Both the position numbers and the translations under genes were made by a program. From Thermoprotei archaeon (GTDB lineage: Archaea > Thermoproteota > Methanomethylicia > Nezhaarchaeales > WYZ-LMO8), in assembly GCA_003650865.1 (NCBI GenBank), contig QMSN01000065.1:1-6054 (forward strand): a DNA stretch of 6,054 nt, given 5' to 3'. Position 1 is the first letter of the stretch; each line of letters starts with the position of its first letter. The notes under the pieces are model-generated. The model saw only the letters and a list, made by a program, of their open reading frames with translations, was not told the origin of the DNA and searched no databases. This document shows positions 5,610-6,054 of this stretch, piece after piece.

Positions 5610-6054
5610 TCACGGTTGAGCGTACCATATCTTAACGACATAGCCATTGGGTGAAGTCCAATTACCATCATCATACCCTATCTCGTAGAACGAGAAGAAG
5701 TGAGTACCTTCAATAAAAGCGTACCTACCCTCTAAACCTGGTGACACAGCATCTGTTAAGCCATAGCCCGTATCGCCCCAAGTATCTCCATGAGGCTTGT
5801 AGTAAATGAACTCATCACCTATATAGAAGACATGTAAGAAACCCCCACTACACCTGTAAACCCCGACTCTTATGCGTCCATCCTTAAGCCATGTAACCCT
5901 AACCACGTGGTCTATCCAAGCCCTCCAGTCGCCAGGACCACGAGTAGTAGAGGGACTACTCCAAGCGTCCTCCCACAGTATCGTGAAGTCGAGGCCTGCT
6001 ACAGCCTTAGGTGTAAGCTCCATGATAAAGCGAGTTACCTGCCTCACTCCATCA
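5610..6054 (-). CDS. C-terminal part of a probable surface protein, 5' end outside the window
   Basis: The frame is open to the right edge (D-G before the GTG at 6047), and the neighbours are 570-610 residues long, so this is taken as the last 148 residues of a longer protein. A GTG start at 6047 (145 residues) cannot be excluded, but there is no signal peptide after it. The sequence is rich in aromatic residues and alternating strands: RFIMELTP, GLDFTILWEDAW, HVVRVTWLKDGRIRVGVYR, FLHVFYIGDEFIYYKP, HFFSFYEIGYDD and NGYVVKIWYAQP. This suggests a beta-sandwich of lectin or jelly-roll type. One sequon (NWT) is present near the end. I do not recognise the family. Its strand and position, in the same orientation as the 3601-5325 gene and 284 bases upstream of it, suggest that it is another member of the surface-protein set with a different C-terminal domain. 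Confidence 0.75.
   Translation of the reverse strand, partial: DGVRQVTRFIMELTPKAVAGLDFTILWEDAWSSPSTTRGPGDWRAWIDHVVRVTWLKDGRIRVGVYRCSGGFLHVFYIGDEFIYYKPHGDTWGDTGYGLTDAVSPGLEGRYAFIEGTHFFSFYEIGYDDGNWTSPNGYVVKIWYAQP

Noticed and set aside
1..6054. CRISPR array, tRNA, rRNA, insertion sequence or transposase
   Set aside because: No regularly spaced repeats, no cloverleaf-like or rRNA-like segments, and no transposase motifs or terminal inverted repeats were seen; the repeats present lie within or beside the surface-protein genes.

Overview
The window looks like archaeal DNA, most likely from a thermophilic member of the Thermoproteota/Korarchaeota group. The reasons are prepilin-type N-termini of archaeal style, AT-rich TATA-like boxes about 25-50 bases before start codons, heavy use of AGG/AGA and ATA codons, GTG/TTG start candidates and N-glycosylation sequons in predicted surface proteins. 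The lineage is an inference; there is no rRNA or other marker gene here.

The window carries five genes, all apparently cell-surface proteins and at least four of them related. From left to right: a partial minus-strand pilin-like protein (1-707); a 371-base gap holding a promoter for each divergent neighbour and a decayed C-terminal gene fragment (791-1060, minus); a large pilin-like protein of about 612 residues (1109-2947, plus); a short 174-residue pilin-like protein (3034-3558, plus); a 574-residue pilin-like protein with beta-sandwich-type C-terminal regions (3601-5325, minus), convergent with the previous gene; a 284-base gap with a promoter and a possible second decayed fragment; and the C-terminal end of another probable surface protein running off the right edge (5610-6054, minus).

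Three genes (1-707, 1109-2947, 3601-5325) share a prepilin peptidase-type signal (R-G/A before I-E-P-L-I), a transmembrane helix ending in a W-x-L-G-V-[IV]-G motif, a GYGTR motif and a domain of about 110 residues with 'VKNxGG...[IV]DD[IV][IV][VL]DGK' and 'KP...H....H...G.E'. After that shared module their C-terminal parts are unrelated: an alpha/beta domain in one, lectin- or carbohydrate-binding-like beta domains in another. This fits a family of membrane-anchored or pilus-assembled surface proteins that vary by exchange of the exposed C-terminal domain.

Supporting signs of recombination are visible: a 45-base near-identical inverted repeat in the 5' ends of the two divergent genes; a 27-base direct repeat (26 of 27 identical) at the 3' end of the 574-residue gene that brackets its last coding segment and leads into an alternative C-terminal frame; and C-terminal-only debris on the minus strand in the gaps. 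Whether this is an active variation system or ordinary decay of a duplicated gene family cannot be decided from one sequence. No tRNA, rRNA, CRISPR array or insertion sequence was seen.
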